A DNA stretch of 64,000 bases from Hydrogenobacter sp. T-2 (GCF_033971325.1 NZ_CP117180.1:1484472-1548471), one strand, 5' to 3'; counted from the stretch's first letter, positions 7,545 through 15,902 are shown. Numbers and translations: made by a program. The notes: a model not told the origin generated them from the sequence alone.

Positions 7545-8804
7545 TCATAGACTTTTGCCACCAAGCTCAAAAACTAACTCCTTAAACCTCTCCCCTCTTT
7601 CCTTGTAGTCTCTAAACATATCAAAGGAAGCACAAGCTGGAGAAAAGAGAATAATGTCTCCCTGCTTGGCAAACTCAAAGGCTTTTGATACCGCAGACTC
7701 AAGGTCTTTTGCTAAATAGACCTCGCAACCCCGCCAAGCCTTTGCGATTTTCTCCCGTGCCTCACCTATGAGGATGCTGAGCCTTGTCTTTTTCTTAACA
7801 AGCTCCTTTATACCTTCAAAATCTCCACCCTTGTCCTTCCCACCTGCTATTAAGATAACCTTACCATCCTCAAAACTTTCAAGGGCAGACCTTAAGGCGT
7901 TAACAGTGGTAGACTTAGAATCGTTGTATACCTCTACACCACCAAAACTTCCCATATACTCCATCCTATATGGCAGTCCAGAAAAGCTGTAGAGAACTTC
8001 TTGTATTATTTCCCTTTCCACACCCATAAGCCTTGCCATAGCACCCGCAAAAAGGGCATTGTGCCAGTTGTGTTTTCCTCTTATTTTGAGCCTCTCCACT
8101 TCAAAAAGCTCCTCACCAAGAAAGTAGGCTTTGCCTTCCTTTATGTATCCTTGCATACCCTCTTCAAGGAGGAAAAACTTTTTTGCATCACTTGGAGTTT
8201 CTCTTATTCTTGGGTCTTTTGCGTTCAATAAGAGAAAGTCTTCTTCCCTTTGCCTTGAGAAGATGTTTCTTTTGCTCTCAAGGTAGTCTTGGAGGCTCGG
8301 ATGCCAATCAAGGTGGTCCTCAGAAAAGTTTAGAAAAGCACCTCCTATTGGTCTAAAGGTTTTTAAAGTTTTACCCTGAAAGGAGGAGACCTCAAGCACC
8401 GCAAGGCAAGAGGGATTGCTTAAGACTATCTCAGAGAGAGGCTTTCCCGCGTTTGCACCCTCTTCCACGTTGGCGTAGACCTCTTTTAGCATAAGGTATG
8501 TGAGCCGTGTGGTGGTGGACTTTCCGTCTGTGCCGGTGATAGCTAAGGCTTTGCCTTCAAAGAACCTCCAAGCGAGCTCCAATTCTCCTATAACCTCTAT
8601 CCCTTTCTCTTGTGCTTCCTTCCAGAGTGCGTGGTGTGGTGGTATGCCCGGAGAGAGAACTACCGTATCCACTATATGCAAGAACTCTTTAAAGTTATCA
8701 CCTCTTGCATCGTCCCCTGCGTACACTTCAAAGCCTTTAGCCTTCAAAAGGTTAAGGGCAGACCTTCCACTAACACCAAGACCCCAAAGGAGGACTCGTT
8801 TCAT
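7545..8804 (-). CDS. murD: UDP-N-acetylmuramoylalanine--D-glutamate ligase
   Basis: A 419-residue cytosolic Mur ligase adding D-Glu to UDP-MurNAc-L-Ala in peptidoglycan synthesis. The N-terminal dinucleotide-like motif LWGLGVSGRSALNLL, the ATP loop GTDGKSTTTRL (about residues 99-109), the HNWHNALFA block and the C-terminal YNDSKSTTVNAL block are all family marks. The start is placed at ATG 8804, where the conserved region begins; an upstream TTG at 8834 would run into the divergent gene. There is no Shine-Dalgarno, and a TAGAAT box lies 10 nt upstream on the minus strand. Only 18 bp separate it from the divergent methyltransferase gene. Confidence 0.94.
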   Translation of the reverse strand: MKRVLLWGLGVSGRSALNLLKAKGFEVYAGDDARGDNFKEFLHIVDTVVLSPGIPPHHALWKEAQEKGIEVIGELELAWRFFEGKALAITGTDGKSTTTRLTYLMLKEVYANVEEGANAGKPLSEIVLSNPSCLAVLEVSSFQGKTLKTFRPIGGAFLNFSEDHLDWHPSLQDYLESKRNIFSRQREEDFLLLNAKDPRIRETPSDAKKFFLLEEGMQGYIKEGKAYFLGEELFEVERLKIRGKHNWHNALFAGAMARLMGVEREIIQEVLYSFSGLPYRMEYMGSFGGVEVYNDSKSTTVNALRSALESFEDGKVILIAGGKDKGGDFEGIKELVKKKTRLSILIGEAREKIAKAWRGCEVYLAKDLESAVSKAFEFAKQGDIILFSPACASFDMFRDYKERGERFKELVFELGGKSL

Positions 8805-8822
8805 TAAGTTTAAAATTCTACC

Positions 8823-9359
8823 ATGGCACTTCAAGACAAAGAAAGGTGGGACTTTAAATATCTACAGGGTTGGCAAAGCACGCTCCACAAAGCCCTGGTC
8901 GAATTTTTCACCTATGCACCTGTTGGAAGGGCACTTGAGATAGCCTGTGGAACTGGAGAGAATGCGATTTTTCTTGCAGAGCAAGGTTTTACTGTAGATG
9001 CAATTGATATATCTATTGTTGCCCTCAAAAAGGCAAGAAGGCAAGCCTATGAAAGGAATCTTAGAGTGAATTTCATATGTGCTGACCTTGATTACTTTAT
9101 ATTGAAAGAAAACACATATACACTTGTTGTGAACTTCTATTATTTAAATAGAAGGCTTATACCCCAAATAAAGAAGGCTTTAAAGCCCAATGGTTTGATT
9201 ATCTTTGAAACCTACAATGAAAAGCATAGCCTTATAAAAAGAGATTTTAATCCCGATTACCTTCTTAAGGAAGGAGAGCTTTTCAGACTTTTTGAGGACT
9301 TTAGAGTAGTTTTTTACAAAGAAGAGCTTAACATATCCACGCTTGTAGCCTTTAAGTAA
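8823..9359 (+). CDS. Class I SAM-dependent methyltransferase (TehB-like)
   Basis: A 178-residue small methyltransferase. Motif I ALEIACGTGENAIFLA (about residues 38-53), the acidic end of strand beta2 (VDAIDIS) and motif IV-like VVNFYYLNRRLIPQI followed by the post-I LKPNGLIIFETYNE are all in place. It resembles TehB/thiopurine-type enzymes of unknown natural substrate. There is no Shine-Dalgarno; TAAAAT at 8811-8816 lies 6 nt before the ATG. Its 3' end overlaps the convergent mrdA by 8 bp. Confidence 0.75.
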   Translation: MALQDKERWDFKYLQGWQSTLHKALVEFFTYAPVGRALEIACGTGENAIFLAEQGFTVDAIDISIVALKKARRQAYERNLRVNFICADLDYFILKENTYTLVVNFYYLNRRLIPQIKKALKPNGLIIFETYNEKHSLIKRDFNPDYLLKEGELFRLFEDFRVVFYKEELNISTLVAFK

Positions 9360-11121
9360 GCTCCTTATGTATACCTTCCATGTATATCCTTTCAAGAATC
9401 TTTCTTGCTATAGGCGCTGCTGCCGCACCTCCAGAACCTCCATGCTCCACAAGCACTCCTATTATAAAAACAGGGTCTCTGTAAGGTGCAAAACCTACAA
9501 ACCACGCATGGTCTCTAAGATGATAGGGCAGGTTCCTTCTTATTGCACTTAGGGCGGACACTTGAGCGGTTCCAGTTTTGCCTGCTATTTCTACTATTCT
9601 TGAAAAGGCGGAAGTAGCAGTTCCTGACCTTACCACACTTCTAAGTGCTTCCCTAACTATGGCAAAATATTCTGGCTTTGCCTTCACTACCTTGTAAACG
9701 CTTCTTTTTGCCTTCCATATGGTATTGCCCTCCGCATCCCTTTTCTCCTTCACCAAAATAGGTTTATATATTACTCCATTGTTGGCTATCGCCATCATCA
9801 TAAGGGTTTGCTCAAAAAGAGTAGACTTCATGTATCCTTGCCCTATAGACATGTTAACCGTGTCTCCACCATACCAAGGCTCCTTCATTCTATTTCTTTT
9901 CCATTCGGGTGTGGGTATAAAACCCTTTGCAAGAGGAAGTTCAAAGGGTATTTCCTCGCCATAGGAAAAGCTCCTATAAACTCTCTCCATTTCTCTTGGA
10001 CCAAGCTTATAGTAGCCAAAGTGATAAAAGTAAACGTCGCAAGAATCTTTTATAGCCCCATGTAGGTTCTCCCAGCCATGTCCTGCTCTGTTCCAGCAGA
10101 AAAACTTCCTGTTTCCAAGCTCAAAGTATCCCCTACATACCACACCCTCCTTTGGAGATACACCCTTTTGGAGCAGAGCTATTCCCAAAGCAGGTTTTAC
10201 AACAGACGCTGGAGGGTATCTTCCTTGCGTTGCCCTATTGAAAAGGGGTTTGAACTTATCACTGTTGTATTGACTCCATAAGTCTGCTATTCTGTTTGGG
10301 TCAAAGGATGGATAACTAAGAAGTGTTAGCACCTCTCCCGTCCTTGTATCCATTATAAGAACCGCACCAGCCCTGTGTCCAGAGTCCCTAAAGACCTCGT
10401 AGGCTATTTTCTGTACTCTTGAGTCTATAGTGGTTAAGATGGTTATTCCTTTCTCTGGCTCTTTATAGCCAAGATTTCCTATAATCCTTCCCACCGCGTT
10501 TACCATAACTTCCTCCGCACCGACCTTGCCCAAAAGCTCTGTATCAATAGCTCTTTCAATTCCATACACACCCACCAGGCTTTGACTTCCTATCCTGTCT
10601 GCATATTGCTGATAGTGTCTTTCCGTTGGGTAAGAAACGTATCCCACCACGTGGGCGCATACCTCCCCCATAGGATAGTTTCTTGTTGGCACTGTGTTTA
10701 TAAAGACCCCTGGTAACTTGTAGCTGTAGTTATAAAATTTATCTATCTCCTCCTGTGTCCTTAGCTCTGTTAAGAAAACAGGTTCTATAGCCTTTCTCTT
10801 TTTTATGCTCTCATAGTCCAATTTTACTCCAAATATCTCTTCAACATTTGCTAAAACCTCCCTAAGATTACCCTCTTCTTGAAGTTTTTGATGGTCAAGG
10901 AGGAGTATATATTTCGGTGTGTCGTAGGCTAACTTCTCTCCTCTTCTGTCTAAAATATCTCCCCTCTGAGGATATATAATCCTTTTTCTTACATAATTCC
11001 TCTGTGCAAGTTTCTTGTAGTATTCACCCTTAAAAAGTTGAAGGTATACCAGCCTAAGAAAGATAAGAGCATAGACAAATGCACCAAAAAGCATAAGAAA
11101 CAAAAACCGTCTTCTACTCAT
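9352..11121 (-). CDS. mrdA: Penicillin-binding protein 2 (elongasome transpeptidase)
   Basis: A 589-residue class B PBP. One N-terminal membrane anchor (FLFLMLFGAFVYALIFLRLVYLQLF), the PBP dimerisation domain with IYPQRGDILDRRGEKLA, then a transpeptidase domain with all three motifs: SVVK (in YPPASVVKPALG, about residue 313), SCD (about 348) and KTGT (about 510). It cross-links peptidoglycan in the periplasm during side-wall growth with RodA and MreBCD. It is last of an mreB-mreC-mreD-mrdA operon in which each pair of genes overlaps by 4 bp. No rodA follows; the next gene is convergent. Confidence 0.95.
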   Translation of the reverse strand: MSRRRFLFLMLFGAFVYALIFLRLVYLQLFKGEYYKKLAQRNYVRKRIIYPQRGDILDRRGEKLAYDTPKYILLLDHQKLQEEGNLREVLANVEEIFGVKLDYESIKKRKAIEPVFLTELRTQEEIDKFYNYSYKLPGVFINTVPTRNYPMGEVCAHVVGYVSYPTERHYQQYADRIGSQSLVGVYGIERAIDTELLGKVGAEEVMVNAVGRIIGNLGYKEPEKGITILTTIDSRVQKIAYEVFRDSGHRAGAVLIMDTRTGEVLTLLSYPSFDPNRIADLWSQYNSDKFKPLFNRATQGRYPPASVVKPALGIALLQKGVSPKEGVVCRGYFELGNRKFFCWNRAGHGWENLHGAIKDSCDVYFYHFGYYKLGPREMERVYRSFSYGEEIPFELPLAKGFIPTPEWKRNRMKEPWYGGDTVNMSIGQGYMKSTLFEQTLMMMAIANNGVIYKPILVKEKRDAEGNTIWKAKRSVYKVVKAKPEYFAIVREALRSVVRSGTATSAFSRIVEIAGKTGTAQVSALSAIRRNLPYHLRDHAWFVGFAPYRDPVFIIGVLVEHGGSGGAAAAPIARKILERIYMEGIHKELT

Positions 11122-11567
11122 GGCTCTCTGCTAAGGTATCTTCCTGAGATAAGGTAAAGGAAAAGAACTTCAAGTGCAAGGCTCAAGGGCAAAAGCCAGA
11201 GGCTAAGGTCCGCATAGTATCTAATTCTAAACAAAAGGACCAGCCAAAGCTTTTCAAGCAGGGAGAGAAGAAAGTAGGCAAGCAACAAAGAAAGCCTGCT
11301 CGGAATTTCTATCCTCAGCCTCATTAGATTAAAAAGAATAGCAAAGAATATATGTCCTGACAGGTGCAATCCAAGAGAATCCTGAAATAGGTCAAGGAAA
11401 AAACCTGTAATAAACGCTTTTCTAAGCCATCCTTTGTCTTCCTTAAAGATATGAAGGAAAAGGTAAGCAAGGAGAAGATTAGGAGACACGAGCATGTTAT
11501 GAAAGATAGTGATCAGCACAGAACCCTGAAAATACGCAAGAAAGAATGCTATTATGTAAAACTTCAT
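11118..11567 (-). CDS. mreD: Rod shape-determining protein MreD
   Basis: A 149-residue, very hydrophobic inner-membrane protein with about five membrane segments, including FITGFFLDLFQDSLGLHLSGH, where an Asp-x3-Asp/Gly-rich loop resembles the MreD signature. The sequence is poorly conserved in the family, so the call rests mainly on its length, topology and position between mreC and mrdA, with 4-bp overlaps on both sides. It stabilises the elongasome with MreC. Confidence 0.85.
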   Translation of the reverse strand: MKFYIIAFFLAYFQGSVLITIFHNMLVSPNLLLAYLFLHIFKEDKGWLRKAFITGFFLDLFQDSLGLHLSGHIFFAILFNLMRLRIEIPSRLSLLLAYFLLSLLEKLWLVLLFRIRYYADLSLWLLPLSLALEVLFLYLISGRYLSREP

Positions 11568-12352
11568 AACCTTTCCCTTATGACAACAAGAAGGGAAACC
11601 TTTCTTATGTCCAAGTAGGGCTTGACCTTTACCTTTTTAAAAAAGCCCTTCCCATCATGGTATACTTCTTCAACAGTGCCAATTTTGAACTGAGGAAAGG
11701 TCCTACCTGGCACTCTCACATAAACCACATCACCAATATTAATCTCATCATCCAACTTGACATGTAGTAAAGACCCTGTAGGGAATCCTCCCCTGTATAT
11801 ATATGCCTTATCTCCAACTCCAGCACTAAGAGTGAATTCCTCAGAGAAAACTGTTCTTATTCTTGAGGAGCTTCCATAAACACTATCTACAATACCTACG
11901 AGACCCTCTCCAGAAAAGGACAACATACCCTCGGATATACCCTTATCTTGTCCTCTGTTTATGAGCACAAAGGTGTCCCTACCTGATGGGTCGTAGGCAA
12001 CCACGTTTGCATAAACTATTGAATATTTGCTTGGATTAAAGGGTATATTCATAGCTTGACTTAGGCTTTTAAGGTTGTTTTCGCAGGCGAAAAGCTGGGC
12101 TTTATACAATTTATATTCTTCAACTTCCTTTCTTAATCTGTTGTTTTCTTCGCTCACATTTTTCAAAAACAGGTAAGTCTCTACGATTCTTCTTGTGTTT
12201 TCTTGTATATTACCCTTTAACTCCAAGAGGGGATAAACCGCTAATCTAAGAAAGTTATAGACTTGGTTAAGATATGGTAGCGTAGAAAAGTTGATAAAAT
12301 AAACTACAACGCTCAATAATAAAGCAGTAAAAGGCACAACATAGCTTTTCAT
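11564..12352 (-). CDS. mreC: Rod shape-determining protein MreC
   Basis: A 262-residue periplasmic protein anchored by one N-terminal membrane helix (VVPFTALLLSVVVYFINF), followed by a coiled coil (residues about 50-100, ENTRRIVETYLFLKNVSEENNRLRKEVEEYKLYKAQL) and a beta-rich C-terminal domain with VVAYDPSGRDTFVLINRGQDKGISEGM and GLVGIVDSVYGSSSRIRTV, both typical of MreC. It scaffolds PBP2 and MreB. It overlaps mreB and mreD by 4 bp each. Confidence 0.93.
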   Translation of the reverse strand: MKSYVVPFTALLLSVVVYFINFSTLPYLNQVYNFLRLAVYPLLELKGNIQENTRRIVETYLFLKNVSEENNRLRKEVEEYKLYKAQLFACENNLKSLSQAMNIPFNPSKYSIVYANVVAYDPSGRDTFVLINRGQDKGISEGMLSFSGEGLVGIVDSVYGSSSRIRTVFSEEFTLSAGVGDKAYIYRGGFPTGSLLHVKLDDEINIGDVVYVRVPGRTFPQFKIGTVEEVYHDGKGFFKKVKVKPYLDIRKVSLLVVIRERL

Positions 12353-13380
12353 ATCATGGAAACTTTCCTTATCAGCTCTATGTTATCAAGAACCTTCCCT
12401 ACTCCTCGGGCAACTGCAGTTATAGGGTCTTCACAGTAGCTGGTCTTTATGCCTGTTTCACGTTCTATTCTAACGTTGAGGTTTCTGAGCAGAGAACCGC
12501 CTCCAGCCAAGGTTATGCCTCTTTCCGCTATATCAGAGGCAAGCTCTGGTGGAGTCCTTTCCAGGGTAGACTTAACTGCGTTTATGATAGAAGATAGCAC
12601 ATCCTCAAGGGCTTCTGTAACATCTCTATTGCTTATTCTTACAATCTTTGGGAGCCCTGTTATATCCCTTCCCTTTATCTCCATAGACCTCTCCTCTTCT
12701 TCGTATATGGCACTACCGAGCTCTATTTTTGCCTTCTCTGCGGTCTGTTCACCTATTAGGAGGTGATGTTTTTTCTTCACATGTTGTATTATAGACTCAG
12801 TCATCTCATCGCCTGCTACCCTTATGGAATTTGAAACTACTATACCCGCAAGAGAAATGACAGCTATCTCTGTAGTTCCCCCACCTACATCCACTACCAT
12901 ATTGCCTATAGGGTCTTCTATGGGAAGTCCAGCACCTATTGCAGCAGCCATTGGCTCAGCTATTAGGTATACTTCTCTTGCTCCTGCACTCTTTGCAGCG
13001 TCAATGACCGCCCTTTTTTCCACTTGCGTAACCCCAGAGGGCACGCCTATGACAACCCTCGGCTTTGCTTTGAATATGCTACCACCTATTGCCTTGTTTA
13101 TAAAGTAAGAAAGCATAACCTTTGTGGCTTCAAAGTCCGTTATAACACCGTCTCTGAGTGGTCTTACGGTCTGTATATTTTCCGGAGTTTTTCCGAGCAT
13201 TTCTTTCGCCTCTCTACCTACCGCCAAAACTCTCCCAGAACGCACATCTACCGCAACGATAGAGGGCTCATAAAGCACTATACCCTTTCCTTGTGCATAT
13301 ACTACCGTATTGGCTGTGCCAAGGTCTATGCCTATGTTGCTTGCAATAAAACCGAATAGATTTGCTAATTTGCTTAACAT
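12349..13380 (-). CDS. mreB: Rod shape-determining protein MreB (bacterial actin)
   Basis: A 343-residue actin-fold ATPase. Phosphate 1 motif IGIDLGTANTVVYAQGKGIVLYEPS, connect and phosphate 2 motif VVDVGGGTTEIAVIS, and the adenosine motif ITLAGGGSLLRNL are all present, with the usual length. It polymerises under the membrane and guides side-wall synthesis by MrdA. It heads the mre operon. A TATAAT box on the minus strand (13393-13388) ends 7 nt before the ATG, with no Shine-Dalgarno, implying a leaderless mRNA. Only 17 bp separate it from the divergent relA/spoT gene. Confidence 0.97.
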   Translation of the reverse strand: MLSKLANLFGFIASNIGIDLGTANTVVYAQGKGIVLYEPSIVAVDVRSGRVLAVGREAKEMLGKTPENIQTVRPLRDGVITDFEATKVMLSYFINKAIGGSIFKAKPRVVIGVPSGVTQVEKRAVIDAAKSAGAREVYLIAEPMAAAIGAGLPIEDPIGNMVVDVGGGTTEIAVISLAGIVVSNSIRVAGDEMTESIIQHVKKKHHLLIGEQTAEKAKIELGSAIYEEEERSMEIKGRDITGLPKIVRISNRDVTEALEDVLSSIINAVKSTLERTPPELASDIAERGITLAGGGSLLRNLNVRIERETGIKTSYCEDPITAVARGVGKVLDNIELIRKVSMI

Positions 13381-13397
13381 TCATAATATTATAAACT

Positions 13398-15491
13398 ATG
13401 GAAGCTACTCTAAATAAAAAATATGAGGAGAGACTCTTCAAGTCTCTTGGATACGAAGACAGCAAGGTTAAAAAGGCCGTTGAATTCATAGAAGAAAAAC
13501 ATGCAGGACAGTTCAGAAAGTCAGGTGAACCCTATGTGGTCCATCCTATAGAAGTTGCCATTATCCTTGCGGAGCTCTGTATGGATACGGATACGGTGGT
13601 TGCAGGGCTCTTACATGACGTGCTTGAGGATACAGAGACCACATATGAGGAATTAAAGGATAACTTTGGTAAGGATGTGGCGGATATAGTGGAAGGTGTA
13701 ACTAAACTGGGAAAGATACACTTCAAGGATGTGCAGACTCAAAAGGCGGAAAACTACAGAAAGCTCATCCTTGCCTTTTCAAAAGACCTAAGGGTGATAT
13801 TCGTAAAGCTGGCGGACAGGCTTCACAATATGAAAACCTTGCAGTATTTTAGCAAGGAAAAGCAGGTTAGAATAGCAAGAGAAACCCTTGAAATATACGT
13901 CCCCATAGCAAACCGGCTTGGTCTTTGGAAGATAAAAACAGAGCTTGAAGACCTGTGTTTTATGTATCTTTATCCAAAGGAATACGAAGAGGTAAAAAAC
14001 TTTGTGGGAAACACAAAAAAGGAACTTGAGGATTATCTCAAGAGGCTTTTTATACCAAAACTAAAGGAGGAGCTGAAAAGGGCGGGCATACGAGCACAGG
14101 TATTTTATAGACCAAAGCACTTATATGGCATATGGCAAAAAGCCTTGAGGAAAGGTATAAAACTTGAAGATGTGCATGATATCTTAGGTGTTAGGGTTAT
14201 AGTAGACACAGTTCAAGAGTGCTATCTTGTGCTTGGCTTAGTTCATAGCGTATTCAAGCCAGTCCCGGGAAAGTTTGATGACTATATCTCTCTGCCTAAG
14301 CCAAACCTCTACCAGTCCTTGCATACTACGGTTATAGGTCCAAAGGGTAGGATGGTGGAGGTGCAGATACGCACATGGGAAATGCACGAAAGGGCGGAAA
14401 AGGGTATTGCTGCACACTGGGCTTATAAAGAAGGCAAAAGCGTAAAGGATGGTGGAGTATACTCTTGGTTGAAGGGTCTTGTGGAAAGCATAAAGGGAAG
14501 CAAAAACCCTCAAGAGCTTTTGGAAAACCTAAAATTGGAGCTATTTTCTGAAGAAGTTTTTGTCTTTACTCCAAAGGGAGACCTTGTGGTTCTTCCAAAG
14601 GGTGCAACGCCTGTAGACTTTGCCTATCACATACACACAGATATAGGCAACCACTGTGCTGGAGCAAAGGTAAAGGGCAGGATTGTTCCTCTCAATTATA
14701 AACTTCAAAACGGAGATATGGTGGAGATAATAACCAATCCTAACAAGAAGCCTAATCAAGAATGGTTGAATTTTGTGGTTACCTCTAAGGCAAAAAGCAG
14801 AATAAAGGCGGTTTTAAAGGAGCTTGAAAGGGAGAAATACATACAGCTAGGAAAAGAGAAGTTTGAGCTGTACTTACAAAAGCTGGGTATTGGCAGAGAA
14901 ATTTTACTGAATAAACTCACTGAGGAGACAAAGGCAAAGACAGAAGAGGAGCTTTATCTACTTTTGGGAAGTGGAAAGCTCTCAAAGGAAAGGGTATTCT
15001 CCCTTTTTAGGAAAATCCAAAAGGAAAAGCCTCCAGAAAGGGTAGAAGATATAATCCACATAGACGGGCTTGGGAACGTGCTACATACCCTTGCGGAGTG
15101 CTGTAATCCCTTGCCGGGAGAGGAGGTTTACGGCGTCATATCAAGAGGCAAGGGCTTGGTTATACATTCAAAGGATTGCCCTAACCTAAAGCATCTATGG
15201 AGTGTATCACCAGAAAAGGTCATAAAGGTCTTGTGGAACAAGTCTCAGGGGTTGCATCCAGTAAGGTTAAGGCTTATAGTCAAAGACCGTATGGGTATTT
15301 TGGGAGAAGTGACTACCACCATAGCAAAATCTGGTGCAAACATAACAGAAGCCAAAACCAAAAGCCTACCCTCTGGTCAAGCACTAATGGATTTTACCCT
15401 TCAGTTGGAAAACTACCAGAGCTTTTTGAGGGTCAAGGAAGCACTAAAGGGTTTAGAGGGTGTGGAAAGTGTGCAGAGGTTGATGGGGTAG
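13398..15491 (+). CDS. rsh: Bifunctional (p)ppGpp synthetase/hydrolase (RelA/SpoT homologue)
   Basis: A 697-residue long RSH enzyme controlling the stringent response. Domains in order: HD hydrolase (about 25-180) with intact HAGQFRKSG, LLHDVLEDT and KLADRLHNMKTL; synthetase (about 230-345) with YRPKHLYGIW, LPKPNLYQSLHT and VEVQIRT; TGS (about 385-445, VFVFTPKGDLVVLPKGATPVDFAYHIHTDIG begins it); a Cys-rich zinc-finger-like region (AECCNPLPG); and a C-terminal ACT domain. The hydrolase residues look complete. The short synthetase motif that reads RFKD in bifunctional and EFDD in synthetase-only enzymes reads KFDD here (14271-14282). The start has no Shine-Dalgarno and TATTAT ends 5 nt upstream. 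Confidence 0.95.
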   Translation: MEATLNKKYEERLFKSLGYEDSKVKKAVEFIEEKHAGQFRKSGEPYVVHPIEVAIILAELCMDTDTVVAGLLHDVLEDTETTYEELKDNFGKDVADIVEGVTKLGKIHFKDVQTQKAENYRKLILAFSKDLRVIFVKLADRLHNMKTLQYFSKEKQVRIARETLEIYVPIANRLGLWKIKTELEDLCFMYLYPKEYEEVKNFVGNTKKELEDYLKRLFIPKLKEELKRAGIRAQVFYRPKHLYGIWQKALRKGIKLEDVHDILGVRVIVDTVQECYLVLGLVHSVFKPVPGKFDDYISLPKPNLYQSLHTTVIGPKGRMVEVQIRTWEMHERAEKGIAAHWAYKEGKSVKDGGVYSWLKGLVESIKGSKNPQELLENLKLELFSEEVFVFTPKGDLVVLPKGATPVDFAYHIHTDIGNHCAGAKVKGRIVPLNYKLQNGDMVEIITNPNKKPNQEWLNFVVTSKAKSRIKAVLKELEREKYIQLGKEKFELYLQKLGIGREILLNKLTEETKAKTEEELYLLLGSGKLSKERVFSLFRKIQKEKPPERVEDIIHIDGLGNVLHTLAECCNPLPGEEVYGVISRGKGLVIHSKDCPNLKHLWSVSPEKVIKVLWNKSQGLHPVRLRLIVKDRMGILGEVTTTIAKSGANITEAKTKSLPSGQALMDFTLQLENYQSFLRVKEALKGLEGVESVQRLMG

Positions 15492-15505
15492 TTAAACAAC
15501 CTACC

Positions 15506-15630
15506 TCGAGCAGGCTTTTATACCCACTTGATAAGGGTTTACGGAGTGCGGTGTAAACACCAACCCTACCTAACACGGTTAGGTAAGCTTTTGTCGGCAT
15601 CCACATTCCGCACCCCACTTTAAAAGCTAA
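15506..15630 (-). ncRNA. Structured repeat RNA candidate, copy 1
   Basis: A 125-bp element about 87% identical to a second copy at 15743-15868. Read on the minus strand it can fold into a rod of three stacked helices: 11 bp (GUGGGGUGCGG with CCGCACUCCGU), 12 bp (GUGGAUGCCGAC with GUUGGUGUUUAC) and 10 bp (CUUACCUAAC with GUUAGGUAGG) capped by CGU, followed by a 9-bp hairpin (UCAAGUGGG with CCUGCUCGA, one A-C mismatch). It has no convincing -35 box of its own, only a GATACT-like -10, so it may be reached by read-through from copy 2. There is no open frame of note and no U-run terminator. It begins 14 bp after the relA/spoT stop. No known RNA family was recognised. Confidence 0.62.
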
Positions 15631-15742
15631 GAGAGTATCCCTTAGTATAGACAAATATCCCTTTTAGGGACATTTATCCACACTTTGGGTTTAGGGGCTC
15701 ACCGACCCCAGTGCCTTACTCCAACTGCACTAATACCGCTCA
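15631..15742. other. Spacer between the two structured repeat copies
   Basis: A 112-bp non-coding stretch. It contains a short inverted pair around 15694-15708 (GGGG...CCCC), an inverted repeat TCCCTTTTAGGGA at 15659-15670, and a perfect DnaA-box nonamer TTATCCACA at 15674-15682. No gene is seen. If one transcript covers both repeat copies, this is its linker. Confidence 0.5.
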
Positions 15743-15868
15743 TCAAGCAGGCTTTTCATACCCACTTGATAAGGGCTTGCAGAGTGCAGTGTAAACACCA
15801 ACCTCACCTAACACGGTTAGGCGAGCCTTTGTCGGTATTCACGTTCCGCACCCCGCTTTAAAAACTAA
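15743..15868 (-). ncRNA. Structured repeat RNA candidate, copy 2 (promoter-proximal)
   Basis: A 126-bp element matching copy 1 with one inserted base and 15 substitutions, all transitions. On the minus strand the same rod forms: 11 bp (GCGGGGUGCGG with CUGCACUCUGC), 3x1 internal loop, 12 bp (GUGAAUACCGAC with GUUGGUGUUUAC), 5-nt bulge, and 10 bp (CUCGCCUAAC with GUUAGGUGAG) capped by CGU. All 33 pairs hold in both copies through compensatory or G-U changes. A 9-bp hairpin (UCAAGUGGG with CCUGCUUGA) follows. The predicted transcription start falls at about 15867, the first bases of the element. It lies in a gap between two converging genes, so it is not a leader of a protein gene. Function unknown. 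Confidence 0.7.
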
Positions 15869-15873
15869 AGAAT

Positions 15874-15902
15874 AATATACAACATTTATCTTCGTTTGTC
15901 AA
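15874..15902 (-). promoter_or_regulatory. Strong promoter reading into the structured repeat RNA
   Basis: On the minus strand TTGACA (15902-15897) and TATATT (15879-15874) are separated by exactly 17 bp. These are the same hexamers and spacing as the dnaK promoter in this window. The predicted start is about 7 nt downstream, at the boundary of repeat copy 2. No minus-strand protein gene follows before the end of relA/spoT. Confidence 0.8.

Noticed and set aside
15674-15682. Perfect DnaA-box nonamer TTATCCACA in a gap with AT-rich DNA, suggesting a replication origin
   Set aside because: Only one box was seen, there is no dnaA, dnaN or gidA nearby, and the gap lies between converging genes. 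The repeats are better explained as RNA.
15506-15868. Repeat pair as a CRISPR array or MITE
   Set aside because: There are two long copies, not many short ones with unique spacers. The G-U-tolerant, strand-specific changes and the promoter favour RNA; no target duplications were visible.
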